Notes: generated from the letters alone by a model not told the origin. DNA of 64,000 nt from Coix lacryma-jobi var. lacryma-jobi (GCA_009763385.1 CM019825.1:21133499-21197498); one strand, 5' to 3'. Shown: positions 30,701-43,220, numbered from the stretch's first letter. Numbers and translations: made by a program.

Positions 30701-33700
30701 TTCATATGAGGAGAGGTAGAGGTAGACCGAAATTGACGTGGGGGGAGGCAATAAAGAGAGATCTAAAAAGTTGGGATATACCTAGAGATCTATGTTTGGA
30801 TAGAAATGCATGGAGAACAGCCATTGACGTGCCTGAACCGTGACTAGGGTCTCTTGTTGGGTTTCAACTCTAGCCTACCCCAACTTGTTTGGGACTAAGA
30901 GGCTTGGTTGTTGGTTGTTGGTAGCTGTATGGTTCACACATGCTAGATGTCATGTATCCATCAACTACAGTAGACGAGGTCTTTGATCAATCCTGGGTCT
31001 TAATAGCAGTTCTTGAATGCTGCACAAAATATGTTATTAAATTGCAATAGGCTTGCCTTTATATACCTGTTGTTAGCTCTGTTGTCATACTTTGTCATTC
31101 ATTCATTATGTTCTTTTTGTCCGCAATTTGACTAATGATGAGGATGCTATTTGTGATACAATTAATCGAAGTTCTGTTACAGGGAACTTTTCTCCCACTG
31201 GTTGTGCCTCCTACTTCTCAGCAAATTATCCTTTGGTCAACTTGGTTGGTCATTCTTTGTTCACTGAAGGTACTCTGCAACTTGTGCTTGTTGAAGTTCT
31301 ACCAATCACATTAACTGAAATGCATGTCACATCCAGATGTTTCAATCATTGGCCAGAGAACGTCTAGAGCAGCTCAATGCTTCTCCCTCAGCGACTCCTT
31401 CAAAATATTTCCGTGTGTACTCTGCATTGCTTCTGGTTTTATCAGCCGATCTACTTTGGTAATATTCCCTGGTTTGTTTGTATTTAGCCATTTATTTTAT
31501 ACTTACATATAGCACAATGGTCATTATTCAATATGCACAAGGTAATCCTTGAATATTGCATTTTCATCATGACATTTTATGTATGTACACACCCTTGCAT
31601 AGATGGTAACCAGCAGTCCAGCAGTATCATGTATTAGTGGAGAATCCTTTTGCTGCCTATGCTTATTGTTTTATTTCTTACAATGTACAATTTACTGTAT
31701 CAAGGCTGTCTCTGTACATTATAATATTTAGCATTTTTACAACCTTTAGGACTATTTGTTTTCTGTTAAAATGGACTCACCAGTGCTTTATTATCTATAT
31801 ATTCTCCAGGATGTGGCTCTGTGTAGGGTTCTGCAGCTCCTGTAATTCCAAGTTGTTTTGGCTCCTGTTCTTTGAGCCACTTAGTATTGCCTTTGATACA
31901 ATGCAGGTAATTAAATCAGGGTTGTTCGAGATGTTACTCATTGAGTCCTTTGCATTAACCATTTGGCCTGGAAGCTTGATTTTGGTCAATACTAGCTGTC
32001 TGTTACATCTGTTGCTATGGATGTTAAATAAACTATTGTTACAATCTGAAACACTATATGCAGACCTATTTATCATCCACAACTAATTATCTTTAAATAA
32101 AGAAAGTACATATAAAACATTCAACAGACCATCGCCATAGATATTCATATTATAAGCCCTACGAATACAACTGTGCATGGATGATCACATCCTACAGATA
32201 GCAACACGGATAGAAAACAAATGCACATAAAATTCCCAAATGATGGAGCTTGTCACTCAAATCTTCATAACTAGTAATGATAAACTGTGAATTTTAAAAA
32301 CTGTCATGAAAGTTTGTGAACATACTGCGGATGTTCAGTACTTCTGAGTCTCTTCATGACTTATCTCACAGCGATTTCTGTTGGCAGTCTATCATGGTGC
32401 ATGGGTTTCAGTTATTTGACATCTGGCAACGGCATCTAATGGAAAGTGGTTCAGACTTTCTTGATTTCCAGAAATCTTATAAGCAAGCAGCAGGTGATGA
32501 ACTGCTATTTCCTCATCTTTGATTAGCTTATGCTTTTAGTTACTACAGTCAATTAACTAATGTGGCGTGTAAGTTATTTGTTCTGCAAATCTTGTGGTTG
32601 ATTGTTTCTTAACTATAGTGACCATGAGAGGAATATAGATACTACCACTAAATAAAGGTGGCATCCTAGAATGCATGCAGTGAAAGAGTTTAAATTTAAA
32701 CCTGCAATATCTTTTTGAAATATAGGCCAGCTTTGAAAATATGAGCACGCTAATCTGAAAGATCGTTTCATACTACTGAACTACTCTCTGTTTCGCAAAG
32801 GTTGCAGTTCTAGCTTTGTTGTAATTCAAGCATGTTATGAAAATATTTCTCATGATGTATCTAAAAACATAAATAAACTTATGATGTTAAACTATATGAA
32901 TTTATAGAAATTGATGGCGAAAGATAGAAAGTTTTTGACTTTGGACAAAACTAAAACAACCACCTTCCGGAACGATGGGAGTATTAGAGTTTTACTTGAT
33001 TTTAAAAATATAAAAGACAATGAAAATTGGTATCCAAAGTTGCTATCTGAGGTCGCGTCAGCGGCCAATGTGGTGGCACTTCCATGATTGGACATAGATT
33101 AAAAAGAACAGCTCTTTAATTGCACGTTTGGTACTGGTTTGGTTTGTTTGATCTATCTGTAAACTGTGCTTCATTGTCTATTGGAACATGTCAGTTCAAT
33201 TGTGGTCCATCCACTTGATTTCTTATCACTTCACCAGGATCTGATCATTCTTCGTAATTGCAGGATCTTTTTCTGAATGGAGGGGCAAGCTTACTAGGAA
33301 CTGTGGTTTTGCCATTGATTTGATAAGCTTGTTGATGTCACTTGGTCATTACTCGATGATTTTTTGGCTTCGTGGTATGGCATTTCATCTGGTTGATGCA
33401 GTTCTCTTATTGAACTTGCGTGTAAGCGACCTTTTTACTTAACAATTGAATAATGTTGTGACGTTTACATAATATTTCTAATCATTCATTTGAAACATTT
33501 CCAGGCTCTTATAGTTTCCTTTTTGAAGAGGATTAAAACTTACATCAAGTTACGGAAGGCACTTAGTTCACTTGATGGAGCACTTCCAGATGCTACGTAT
33601 GATGAAATTTGTGCATATGATGATGAGTGTGCCATCTGCAGGGTAAATAATTACCTAGATCTATAGAATCACATGGGGCTTCAGTCCTTGTGTATCTGAA

Positions 33701-35911
33701 CCCTTTTCTTGCTCCTGCAACTTGCAGGGACCAATGGGTCGAGCTAAAAAGTTGTCCTGCAACCATCTATTTCATCTAGCTTGTTTGCGATCATGGTATG
33801 CCCTTACTTACTTTTCATCTATACTGCAATTGCCTCTTGATAGTTTGCAGTACAGTTAATAGGTTATATTCATAATACAACCCTTTCAGCTTACTCCCTC
33901 CGCCCTAAATTATAGGTCGTTTTGGGTTTTCTAGGTACGTAACTTTTGATGTGCAGTTAGATATACGCTATGTCTAGACAAAATGACCTATAGTTTGGAA
34001 CGGAGGGAGTATTATTCTGCATGCTAGAGAAATGATGCTCCTATTGTTTGCTTGAGGAAGTGCTGCTTATATTACTGTAATTGGCTAGCTGATGCTACCA
34101 TGATTTAAATTGGCTTGTAAGATCAGTGCTCCTGCCTTGTTTCTTAGTTTTCTTGTTCTAATGAGATGTGAAGAAAGGGGAACTTTATAGAGGGGTGTCA
34201 ACTTTATATGCCAAAAGTTGGTCATTCTAGTGTCTGTGCATGTAGCTTAGATTGCCACCAAAATTTTATCCTACCCATGAATTTTGGTCATCCCCATTCA
34301 ATTCCTTGTGCCGATATAATGGCAAAACTAGAGGTCAAATTTTATTGCCAAAACATTGGTGAGTCGATTGGATTCTCACCAGCCTTCGACAGGGTGACTG
34401 CGGCATAATTGATATGATCCCTTCATTTCTGAGCAGGCCAGCAGGGAATACTTTATCAAAATGAATTCGAAGTTTGTATGCATATGAACAGGGGAAATAA
34501 TGAATTGGCAGCTTGAGCTCTGAAAGGAGTAATGCTGGAAGATTTTCCCTCTAAAGAAAGGGACATTGGCTGAATTAGTAGCATTGATTGTATGCAGTAT
34601 CTACATGGAAATCATCACTTTTTTTATTTTATCCTGAAATTACATTGTTATGTCTAGGTTGGATCAAGGACTAATGGAAGGTTACTCCTGTCCAACTTGT
34701 CGAAGACCGCTCCTATTGTCATCTGAAGGGCAAACAAGGTCTACGACTGCGGAGGTAGCAAATGTTCAGCGAATTGCGGAACAGCTTACTATGGGGATGA
34801 ATCAGCAGAGAGTTCCTGGTAATGAACATCCTGGTGAACAGCAGAACCCTTCAGATGCTGTTTGGAGGTATGTATCAGTACTTGTTTTCTTATCTTCTTA
34901 TTTTTATTTTTTCATCACTGTATCCACCGTGATACTGAATTAAAGGGGTGAATGGAATTAGCTTATTTGGGTTAATGTATGTTGTCTTTTTGATTCTCTG
35001 AACAAAATAGTCGGGGACCTGAACCACGTTGGAAATACTGAAATAGTGTTTCATTTGAAAGTGATTTCTCCCTAGCCAATACCTTATTACCTTTTCAATT
35101 CATCACTGCTAATATAAGATGAGGAAATCAACATGATGTAAGATCAACTGGTAGCTGATCCTGAGATTTGTCTTTTCCTTAGGTTCACTGCATTTTTATT
35201 AAACATTAGTCAGGAGCCCAAGGGCCAACATTAGTACTTGTGATGTAGTGAATGAACTTGGGCAACATGCTCAAACAACAACAGATCAAATTTCTAGCTA
35301 GCATGTTCACTAAAAAATCTTAGATTATCTGGTTGCTTTTGCATCATCAATATTAATCTTTGGTTCCTTGATCTGTTCCTTGTCGGTGATTCAGAGGGGC
35401 TGGTCTGGATGCTAGCTGGATCCCACCGTGGTCAAGCCCTGTGATGGACAATCCCAGTTCCTCTAGTGCAGTGAGGTCAGTAGGTCTTACTGGTGTTCAG
35501 ATGATGATGAGGCAGTTGGCTTCTGTGACCGACAATTATGGGCATGCTGATGGTACCTGGAACCTATGGCCCGAGCCAATGGCAGGGTCCTCTCTTGTTC
35601 CATCCACTTCCTCGATGCCTGGTAATGCATCTGCTTCTGGATTGCGGCTCCGTGGTAGTGCAGGCACAGGCAATGGAAGTCTTTCAGAGGTACTCACTAT
35701 GGTAGATAGAGTGCGGGAAGTTCTACCTCATATTCCCGATGAGCTAATTATAGAGGTATGTGTCTGTCTCGCACAACTCTGGTCATAGTTTTTTCTTGTG
35801 ACTTTACATACACTGACGCCTTTCCTTATTTGTTCTCATTTCTTGCTGTAGGATTTGATGAGGACAAACAACATAAACGCGACTGTGAATAATCTTCTGC
35901 TGATGCAATAG
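27729..35911 (+). CDS. RIN2: RIN2/RIN3-type (gp78/AMFR-like) membrane RING-CUE E3 ubiquitin ligase
   Basis: Twelve exons join in frame: 27729-27941, 28859-28936, 31183-31269, 31337-31458, 31810-31906, 32388-32493, 33264-33421, 33505-33642, 33728-33795, 34658-34867, 35395-35755 and 35852-35911. They give about 565 residues, close to Arabidopsis RIN2. Several hydrophobic segments span the first 290 residues (e.g. VTVALLANLAAHVFLVVIL, FWLLFFEPLSIAF). A RING-H2 finger follows at about 329-375 (CAIC, SCNHLFHLAC, CPTC). The C-terminus has a CUE ubiquitin-binding domain (about 515-565, with VLPHIPDE and NNLLLMQ). RIN2 and RIN3 interact with the resistance protein RPM1 and promote the hypersensitive response in Arabidopsis; gp78 acts in ER-associated degradation. 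An in-frame ATG seven codons upstream is possible. Introns 2 and 9 carry MITEs. Confidence 0.93.
29262..29520. repeat. Tandem duplication in RIN2 intron 2
   Basis: A unit of about 125 bases (containing TGATAGTGTTTGTAT, CACTACCTCCTCGG and TATAAGCCCAT) is repeated directly at about 29268-29390 and 29387-29518 with a few changes. The CTACCTCCT/ATAAGCCCAT part looks like the end of an old Stowaway element. Confidence 0.7.
29762..30020. mobile_element. Stowaway MITE in RIN2 intron 2
   Basis: CTCCCTCCATATCTCTTTTA at the left is mirrored by TAAAAGAGATATGGAGGGAG at the right, flanked by TA on both sides (259 bp). The inversion extends through AGAGTTCGTTTT. A related copy lies at 36391-36671. Confidence 0.88.
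30430..30930 (+). mobile_element. 5'-truncated LINE (RTE-like) 3' end in RIN2 intron 2
   Basis: The frame to a stop at 30843 contains the C-terminal part of a non-LTR reverse transcriptase ORF, with landmarks MLYGAECWPTK, MRMLRWICGHTR and RLRWFGHVQRRPPEAPV. It ends in a short tail of GGTTG repeats (about 30903-30927). Upstream reverse transcriptase and endonuclease parts are missing, as usual for 5'-truncated insertions. No target duplication was confirmed. Confidence 0.75.
33894..34009. mobile_element. Short Stowaway MITE in RIN2 intron 9
   Basis: CTCCCTCCGCCCTAAATTAT is mirrored by TAGTTTGGAACGGAGGGAG, with flanking TA on both sides. It is 116 bp long. Confidence 0.85.
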
Positions 35912-36031
35912 TAGACACGTCAATACAGCATATAAGTATGACGTTTACTGGCTATAAAAGCTTATATATATAAGAAAAGTATGTATAGCTAAAGGCGAGC
36001 CCCTGGGTGTAACAACACTCTTTGGTTCTGT

Positions 36032-36037
36032 AATAAA
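36032..36037 (+). terminator. Candidate poly(A) signal of the RIN2-like gene
   Basis: AATAAA lies 121 bases after the stop codon in AT-rich 3' sequence. Confidence 0.4.
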
Positions 36038-36390
36038 AGCCTTTTTCTTTATTTTTGTTCGCAGAGGTTTGTATAGCAACCATAGTTGTACAATATCATG
36101 ATCGATATGCTATAGGTTAGTGTATTTAGAAAGATATTATCGGAATAAAATTTGTTTTGGGACTAGCATGCGTCCGGAAAGCACTGTTGGTACGTATCGT
36201 CTTCCGGCTTCTATTTGGGCACGCGGAGTTCTAACCTGCAGCTATATGTTGAACATTTGACTGAAGGGAAAATGCTGGGTTTGTCAATGCAAAGCTATCG
36301 GTTGTGCAGTAGTAATGTTCTGCTGGTACTTGAATTGCATGAAATCTGGCCAGGAGTTTGAAAAGGGCCTCCTAGTTCCTATGTATCGTA

Positions 36391-36530
36391 CTCCCTCTAT
36401 ATCTATAAACAAATTTATTTTGGACAAGGTTTGAGTCAAACATTGAGAATATAAATCATGAATAACTTTTGAGTTGAATTTTAAAATATAAAAAAACATA
36501 TTAATAGATTTATTTTAAAAAAATACTTTC

Positions 36531-36562
<32 letters not shown>

Positions 36563-36671
36563 CATTTTTTGATAAAAATTTTTATAAAAAAAAGAAATCA
36601 AAAGTTGTGTTTTGGAGCTTTGGAGATCGTGTTGTTGTCTACGAAAACTTGCTTTACATGTATGGAAGGAG
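36391..36671. mobile_element. Stowaway MITE with internal (TA)n, downstream of the RIN2-like gene
   Basis: CTCCCTCTATATCTATAAAC at the left, GGAAGGAG at the right, TA flanks, and internal blocks shared with the copy at 29762 (TTTGAGTCAAACATTGAGAATATAAATCATGAATAACTTTT region). A run of about 11 TA units sits in the middle (36538-36560). Confidence 0.7.
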
Positions 36672-36674
36672 TAG

Positions 36675-37360
36675 AGTATGGCTGGAAGGAGTAGAGTATT
36701 GCAACGTTGGCGCTATCTATTTGATTGTAGGGATAACTACGTTGGATGCTGTCCGATCCCTGCATGCTTGCGATTTATGCTTTCCAGTTGGTCATCATGT
36801 CGAAGTGGGACATTTCAAATGTTTTTTTTTAAGTTTAATCAGTTTGTGGTTGTTTTTGTGAATGACCTCGTCAGATTGGAAGGAATTAAGGGGGAATTTT
36901 ATCCCCTGCAAATCAAAACTCTCTCAACCGCCTTCAATTGTCTTGGATTGAGAATGAACCGAGGCTATACAAATGGACACATGGTATGAAATTTGTTGAC
37001 AAGCGAAGTAACTTCTACATTACAGAAGCAAAATACATTGTTATGCCTAACAATTGGCATAGGCACAGATATGCTCCGATCCTTACAGAAAGAGTTGAAC
37101 GATGGTTACAAGGTAAAAGAATCTGGAATACATGCATAGTAATAATTAGGAAAATAGAAAGGTTTCAAATTGTCTATCGTACGTACGATCGAAAGAGACT
37201 GAGCATAGTCCACGGATGAATAATCTGTCGTCATCATGGACGATTAGCAGTGGGTGGTCGTGGGTCTGAAACAAATGATATAATAATGAATGTATAATGG
37301 AGGTGTGGTGATGTTGTGTTGGTTGTTTTGTTGCTTGGTACGGTACGGTGATGGACGTGT
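36675..37360. other. Intergenic between RIN2-like and ADF genes
   Basis: No convincing gene. Short frames lack family features or splice support. Confidence 0.4.
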
Positions 37361-37367
37361 ACGATGG

Positions 37368-38153
37368 TCAGTTGGTCCGGCTCCTGACGATGTCGAGGCT
37401 CATCTCGCTGGGGTCGGTGGCCTGGATCTCGCACTGGATGCCGTCCAGCTCCCTCCTGAACCTGTCCTTGGAGCTGGCGTACAGCATCTTGCTCCGGGTA
37501 CGTGCAGTGTCAGGGGACCTACAGCACACAACATCATTGATGATGAATCATGCATATCGGTAATGCATGCATATGCATGCTGCTGCATGCGATGCGGCTA
37601 CATATGTATATGTACATGATGAAGGAAATCAGGAATGGATATAGCTAGTATAACCAACTAATAATGTACATACACATACCAGGAGAAGAAGAAGATCTTG
37701 CTCTTCTGGCAGTTCTCGACGGTGGTGAAGTCGAGGTCGTAGATGGCGTAGCGGCACTCGTCGGCGGGGAGGCTGTCGGTGAAGTCGCCGTAGCCCTGGT
37801 TGGGCTCGCCGAGGCGGTCCACCTTGATCTCCATGTCCTTGTCGTCGATCCTGAAGACGATGAACCGGAAGCTCCGCCGCGCCTTGAGCTCCCTGAACTT
37901 CACCTTGCACTCGTCGTTCACCGCCAGCCCGGACGCAGAGTTCGCCTGCATATGCAGGAACATTTCAATTATTTCATCAAGACTGAAGATGCAGATCGAT
38001 ATATAAACATATTAATTGAGATGCGCATGCATGCATGTATCCTCACGCATCATGATCACAGCTAAAAATTAGTAGTAATTAGCTATACGAGAGAGATATA
38101 AGCTAGAGAGAGAGGGAGAGAAGAAAGAGGAGGAGGAGGTATCATATCACCAT
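37368..38153 (-). CDS. ADF: Actin-depolymerizing factor (ADF/cofilin)
   Basis: Three exons, 38153-38151 (the ATG alone), 37945-37680 and 37518-37368, encode 139 residues, the standard plant ADF length. The sequence begins MANSASGLAVNDECK, with Ser6, the residue phosphorylated in plant ADFs. It continues through the cofilin fold with the actin-binding helix (DTARTRSKMLYASSKDRFRR) and ends with the LDIVRSR region. ADF severs and depolymerises actin filaments in the cytoplasm. The one-codon first exon followed by an intron (ATG/GTGATA, acceptor ATGCAG) is a conserved trait of plant ADF genes and in some members the first intron boosts expression. The 5' flank (38090-38360) is rich in GA repeats. 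Confidence 0.95.
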
Positions 38154-38360
38154 GGCTGCTTGTGCCTGCCTTCTTCTGAGCTCGTATGTGCGAGCAATGC
38201 GATAGAGAGAAAGAGAGAGAGATGGCAATGGAGATAGGGAGGTCGAGAGCAGCTAGCAGCTGGTGTACGTTTGTTGCGGGAGAGGAGAGGAGAGGACGGG
38301 AGAGAAACGCGCTCGCATCACACGGGGGGAGCGGACAGCCCAGAGAGAGAGAGAACATGA
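38090..38360. promoter_or_regulatory. GA/CT-rich leader and promoter-proximal region of ADF
   Basis: Many GAGA runs (CT on the coding strand) surround and precede the ATG exon. Such Y-patch and GAGA-like tracts are common in plant core promoters. The exact transcription start cannot be read from sequence. Confidence 0.4.
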
Positions 38361-38579
38361 GGAAGAGAGAGCAGAGGGAGGAGGGATACGTCTTGGTGCG
38401 CAACGCAAAGTTTGACTTGGTCGTGCGTCCCTCTGCTATGTTTAGGCGGCAAACATGCATGCATGCTCATGCTCCCCATGTTGTTGTTTCACAAATGACA
38501 TCGGTGCCCTTCATTCCTATAGAGTTCTCATCACAGGGGTTTTCTTTAATTTAGCTTATAATTATAGGAATGAGGAAAG

Positions 38580-39530
38580 ACACATGCGTACTTACTTCTA
38601 TACATAAACAAAACAAAACAAAACATTTGCTTCAAAACAACATAAATAGAGAGGAAACACATTTTTTTTCATAAGAATGCGCAGTGCACAGCAGAGTCCT
38701 GCAAATTACATATTATATTTAAGCATCCAAACCATGTATATATACAAGCTCTCGCTTCATGGAATCATGGCCATGGGCTCATGGCTACCGTAGTAGCTGC
38801 TTTCTTATATAAGCTCTTTGCGTAGGTGTTTAATTCCACGTTCTAAATCTTTGCTTAAAATCTATCCAAATTGTTCAGTCAGAGGGAGAGAGGAAAAATT
38901 CAGAGCTCTTCAACCAAACGAGTTCATCTGGTCCCATTCTGCACTACGATTGACCTAGTTTTTTTAGAATCACTACGATTGACCTAGCTGTTGAACCACA
39001 CGAAGAAGGTTTACTACAGTCACAAAAAAATCTCAAAATACAGGTACCAGGAATACGGTACGTGGAACGCAAAATGCTTCGTGAGAAATGATTTTGCACT
39101 ATCAGAACAAAAAATAATCCACGTTTCTGGTACGGGAACGCACATTCCCGATACGGGTATGTTCCCGGTATGGGAAACGTGACACCGTACCATGTTCCCG
39201 ATGACCGTGGATATTACAGGTATAACAAAATTGTTCGAGATGGGTCAGACCTACTTTTTCTAGCCCATTAATCTATACTACGATTGAGCCCATTACGAGA
39301 AGAGTACTATATTATGTTTATTACTTGGGCTAAAAACAAATTCATCATAAAACCATTGCACTGGTTAAGAAAGCCCCGGTTTTCCCAACGGGGGGCTAGC
39401 AATCCGGGACTAAAGGTCCCCACCAGCAAAAATAAATGTGCGTCTATGAGATTCAAACTCAGCACCTCTCGCCTCGTGCACACTTACCAACTCAGCTACA
39501 CAACCCACGTGATATAGTTCTGGACGTTTT
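38580..39530. other. Intergenic, repeat-like, no gene
   Basis: The part at 39040-39190 repeats short blocks around TTCCCGGTACGGG in both orientations, probably a transposon end. The remainder shows no coding signal. Confidence 0.35.
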
Positions 39531-39539
39531 CCTTTTGAA

Positions 39540-39760
39540 TTCACTCGTGAAGGACCTTTGGTCCCGGTTGGTAACACCAACTGAGACTAAAAGGACCTTT
39601 AGTCCCGATTGGCAACACCAACCGGGGCTAAAAGGTCACCCTTTAATCCGGTTGGTATTACCAACCGGGACTAAAACTCCGTTGGTATTACTAACCGGGA
39701 CTAAAGGTTGAGGCCTTTAGTCTGAGTTTGGTAATACCAACCGACACTAAAGGTCTTTAG
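39540..39760. repeat. Tandem array of GGTTGGTAATACCAACCGGGACTAAA palindrome units
   Basis: Four to five imperfect units of about 50 bases each contain a dyad of the form GTCCCGGTTGGT / ACCAACCGGGAC. Each unit can fold into a hairpin. Similar units make up the ends of some grass CACTA and MITE families; the family was not resolved. Confidence 0.65.
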
Positions 39761-39779
39761 CCTCAGACGCAATTTTTTG

Positions 39780-40600
39780 CCGAGACTATAGCTCAGTTGA
39801 TAGATCGTCCAAAGGTTTGTTCTGTTGTAGTGTGAGACCCCTTAGTTTGAAGTCTAATTGTGATTTTGTCCTTATTTATTTTGTTTTAATTTTGCTCCAG
39901 CATTTTTAAAACGAAGACAAAACTGTGTTAGTTGATCTGAACTAAAAAAAAGACTAGCCCCCGGTGAATTTGTCCCTGCATTTTTAGTACTATATGGTTT
40001 TAACCTCTATTTTGATATAAAATACTCCGTATATGGATAGTATTTTGAAATTAGTACATCAATTTTTTCAAAATTAAGCAAATTCTAACAAGTTGCATAT
40101 ATATGCTTAACCAACCAACAACAAAAGCTAAGACAGCTATGATAAGGTCAGAGGTTAGTATCGTATTTTATTTTTTCTTTAGTTTAATTTATTTATTCAA
40201 CCTTCTGTTATGGGCTTGTTTGGCAGGTAGTGTTGCTGTGGCTGGCTATCTGTCTCCTCACATGTCACTGTAGCATTAAACTGGCGGCAGCGGCTGATAC
40301 AAGCAGTTGAACAAGCCCTATATAGTCTAAAATAAAAGGATAAATAAACTATTCAAAAAATATAGGTAAACCATAAAGTTGAAAAAAGAAGAGTAAAATC
40401 ACGATTGGCCTCCAAAGCAGAGGCGAAAAACACAGTCTCCTATGATAATACAAAATAACATAAAACCATTCACTATGATGAGTCTGCGGTATAACATGTT
40501 TGTACGATTACAATAGACTAGTGAAATTTACTCAATACCACTATACAGTACATGTAAAAGGTGGAATTGGAGCAAGATCCCACGTTCAATTGACAAAAAA
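39780..40600. other. AT-rich intergenic, no gene
   Basis: No frames, elements or RNA genes recognised. A GCTTGTTTGGCAGG block near 40209 resembles a degraded hAT-type end. Confidence 0.35.
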
Positions 40601-41040
40601 AATTGTAAGTGACACTATAGCACTTTTGTTGTTACTCCCTCCATTTTTTATTAAGTGTCACATTTGATTTGTCTTAAGTTAAATGCGTGTATCTTTGATT
40701 TTTATTTTTTTAAAAAAATATATAATTTTATATTATAATATTTATATTTTTAGATTTATTGTTAGAAATAATGTCATAATATGTAATTTATATATTGTGA
40801 AACTATATGAATTTTTAAAAATTGTTGGTCAAAGATTGAAATGTTTGACTTACGACAAACTAAACGAGATACTTAATAAAAAACGGAGGGAGTATTTGAC
40901 AAATTTTAATTTAAACATGTTTGGTTTAAAAGATTAATCTCGATATTTACAAACAAAAAATATAATTAATTATTTTTTTACTTATATTTAATATTCTATG
41001 AATACGTCTAAAAATTCAACGTGACAAAGAATTTTAAAAA
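40600..41040. repeat. hAT-like MITE interrupted by a Stowaway MITE
   Basis: The halves CACTATAGCACTTTTGTTGT (about 40612-40632) and TATTTGACAAATTTTAATTTAAAC to about 41037 belong to the AT-rich hAT-like MITE family found elsewhere in the window. The Stowaway at 40635-40892 splits them. Confidence 0.55.
40635..40892. mobile_element. Stowaway MITE
   Basis: CTCCCTCCATTTTTTATTAA is mirrored by TTAATAAAAAACGGAGGGAG with TA on both flanks; 258 bp. It is inserted into an older hAT-like MITE. Confidence 0.88.
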
Positions 41041-41689
41041 AAAACTTAATTTTGGAAGACGTGCAGGCGGTCGATGTCGCGCTGGCGTGGCCGGGTCCAT
41101 GCGCGGGCCCCACAAGAAAGCGGGAAGTCGTCGTCGTATATGCCCGTATGCACGTACAAGGTGGGGCCCGCAAGTGCTCTGTCGTGTACGGAACGTCCAC
41201 GTCGTGCGTAGGACGACAAAATCGCTTGATTCTGAAATCTGGCGCTTCGAGCCGCAACACTAGAGTGTAGCCACGCCAGCCACCAGAAAAGTTTTACCAC
41301 GGAGGCACGGCACGGAGCTACGGGTTTCCTTTCGCGCATACTATCATATTCCTCCGCAATAGTATTTCCTTCTCTGTACTGTATGTACAGAATACAGTAC
41401 TAGGAGAGTAGGAGGCAAGCACAATAGCAGTATATAGTACGTACAAAGTATAATTTTTGCGAGAAATAAAATTAAACTACGACGACATAGCACAACAGTT
41501 GAAACAGAGAGCTACAAAGAGAAATAAAACTGGATGTACACGTACGCCACATTAGCAGGGGATGGGGGGTAGTTTAGTTTCAACCCAACAATCCTCTAAT
41601 CCCAATCATAAATAAACTGAAACCATGCGGTGGTCGGTGGAAGAGATTATTTTATATTCATCCATAGAAACCATTCTGGACGTCGTGAC

Positions 41690-41975
41690 ACCTTGATTTT
41701 TTTTTTTAAAAAAATAGGATTGCCCTATAATATGCTACTTCTCGGTCCTTAGAATTTCCAAAAAAATTTCTACATTCTCCGTCACATCAATCTTTAGACG
41801 AATGCATAAGACATTAAATATAGGTAAAACAATAACTAATTGTACTTTTAGTATGTACATGTCGAGACAAATCTTTTGAGTCTATTTAGTCTATGTTTAG
41901 ATAAAGTTTGTCAAATAACAACGAAAGTGTTATAGTAATTTTCCTAAAAACTTCTGGAACTAAACACAGTATGCA
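41690..41975. repeat. hAT-like MITE copy
   Basis: It shares ordered blocks (CACATCAATCTTTAGACGAATGCATAAGACATTAAATATAGG region, AACTAATTGTACTTTTAGT, ACGAAAGTGTTATAG, GGAACTAAACACAG) with the copies at 54125-54360 and 56103-56346. Confidence 0.65.
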
Positions 41976-41979
41976 GTAA

Positions 41980-43220
41980 GATCAGTGATGTTGACTACTA
42001 CTACAGCACAATATTTTTTTTTACTAAAGTAAAGTGGTATGCGTGGATGACATTATTGGGTCATTGGCAACGGCTTTCTTCCGTCTGCAGTCTTCAGTCT
42101 TCACCCAGGGTGGAGGAGACTGACTGGATACATGCTAACTTTGGAGACAGATATTCCTTGTTTGTCTCTTTCCTTAGACATTAGTACAAAAAAACTCCAA
42201 ATTTGTTTTCTAAAACGCGTGAAACTAGCGCGTGATTGTTGTGTTTTTTTTTTCTCGCCACAAAAAAGAAGAAGAAAAACTGTACTGTACAGTGGAGAGT
42301 GGGGTCCATCCAGGTCAACGTCAACTGCAGTAAGTAGTTGCAGACTTGCAGTTGCCTTTGCTCAGGTCAGGTCTTGATCCACGGCGCTCTGCTCCTTCTC
42401 TGTCCTTGCAAATGCAGAAGTACGTGACGCGGCCTCCTTTTCCTTGCAATTTAAAGTCAAGCCGATCTTCTGCAGCTGTACTGTTACTAGACAGCTATAC
42501 TTGAATCCAGTTTATTAGTGCCAAATGCACTGGAAATTACTTAGAAAATGTGAACAGAAATTAAGAGAGATGTGCTAGCTGTTAGTGTGTTTCCTTTTTT
42601 TTTTTTTGAGAGCAAAGATTAAATAGGCACTGCAAAGTTGGTTATGTTACAAATTACAAGTGCACATGGCGAGACAGCGACACAGATCATGGGAGATGAT
42701 GTGGGAGATCATTGTGAAGGCTGAGGTGGATTAGTTTAAGCAAGCACGACAAAACACAAAGGGCACGAGCACTAATCTACAGTCACTGGCACATGCAAAG
42801 ACCATTATTGTTGAGTCAAGAGGTAAAAAAAAGGAAGGCAAGAGATAGTACTACTATGGACGACTATGGAGTATTAACTCGCAAAATTAATTAAAAACTG
42901 GACAGCCACGGTCCATTGTCTCCATCCATAGACATGCACATGAACTTCACAAGGATCAATAGGTCTGCAAATCTGCAAGTCCGGTCGCTTTCCAAAGGTT
43001 GCGACGACTCAAGGTTGACCGACAAATTCCGGCAAAGTGGTAAGTGAGGAATGATAACCGTGGGAAAAAAAACTTACCACAAGAACTATTTTTAGGAATA
43101 AGTGATTATTTGGATAATACTCACCACTTTAGACTCTGAAGAAAACCGTTCAACTTTGGGCTCTGAAGAAGCATCGCGCTAATGTCATGACAAGAAAGAA
43201 ACCGTAGGCTGTGACTGCGA
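41980..43220. other. Intergenic, no gene seen
   Basis: Long non-coding stretch with T-runs and A-rich patches. Short frames (e.g. 42132-42377) lack similarity to anything I recognise. Confidence 0.35.

Noticed and set aside
30421..30843. 140-codon frame as a possible host gene
   Set aside because: It matches the C-terminal block of LINE reverse transcriptase ORFs and sits inside a RIN2 intron with a repeat tail after it.
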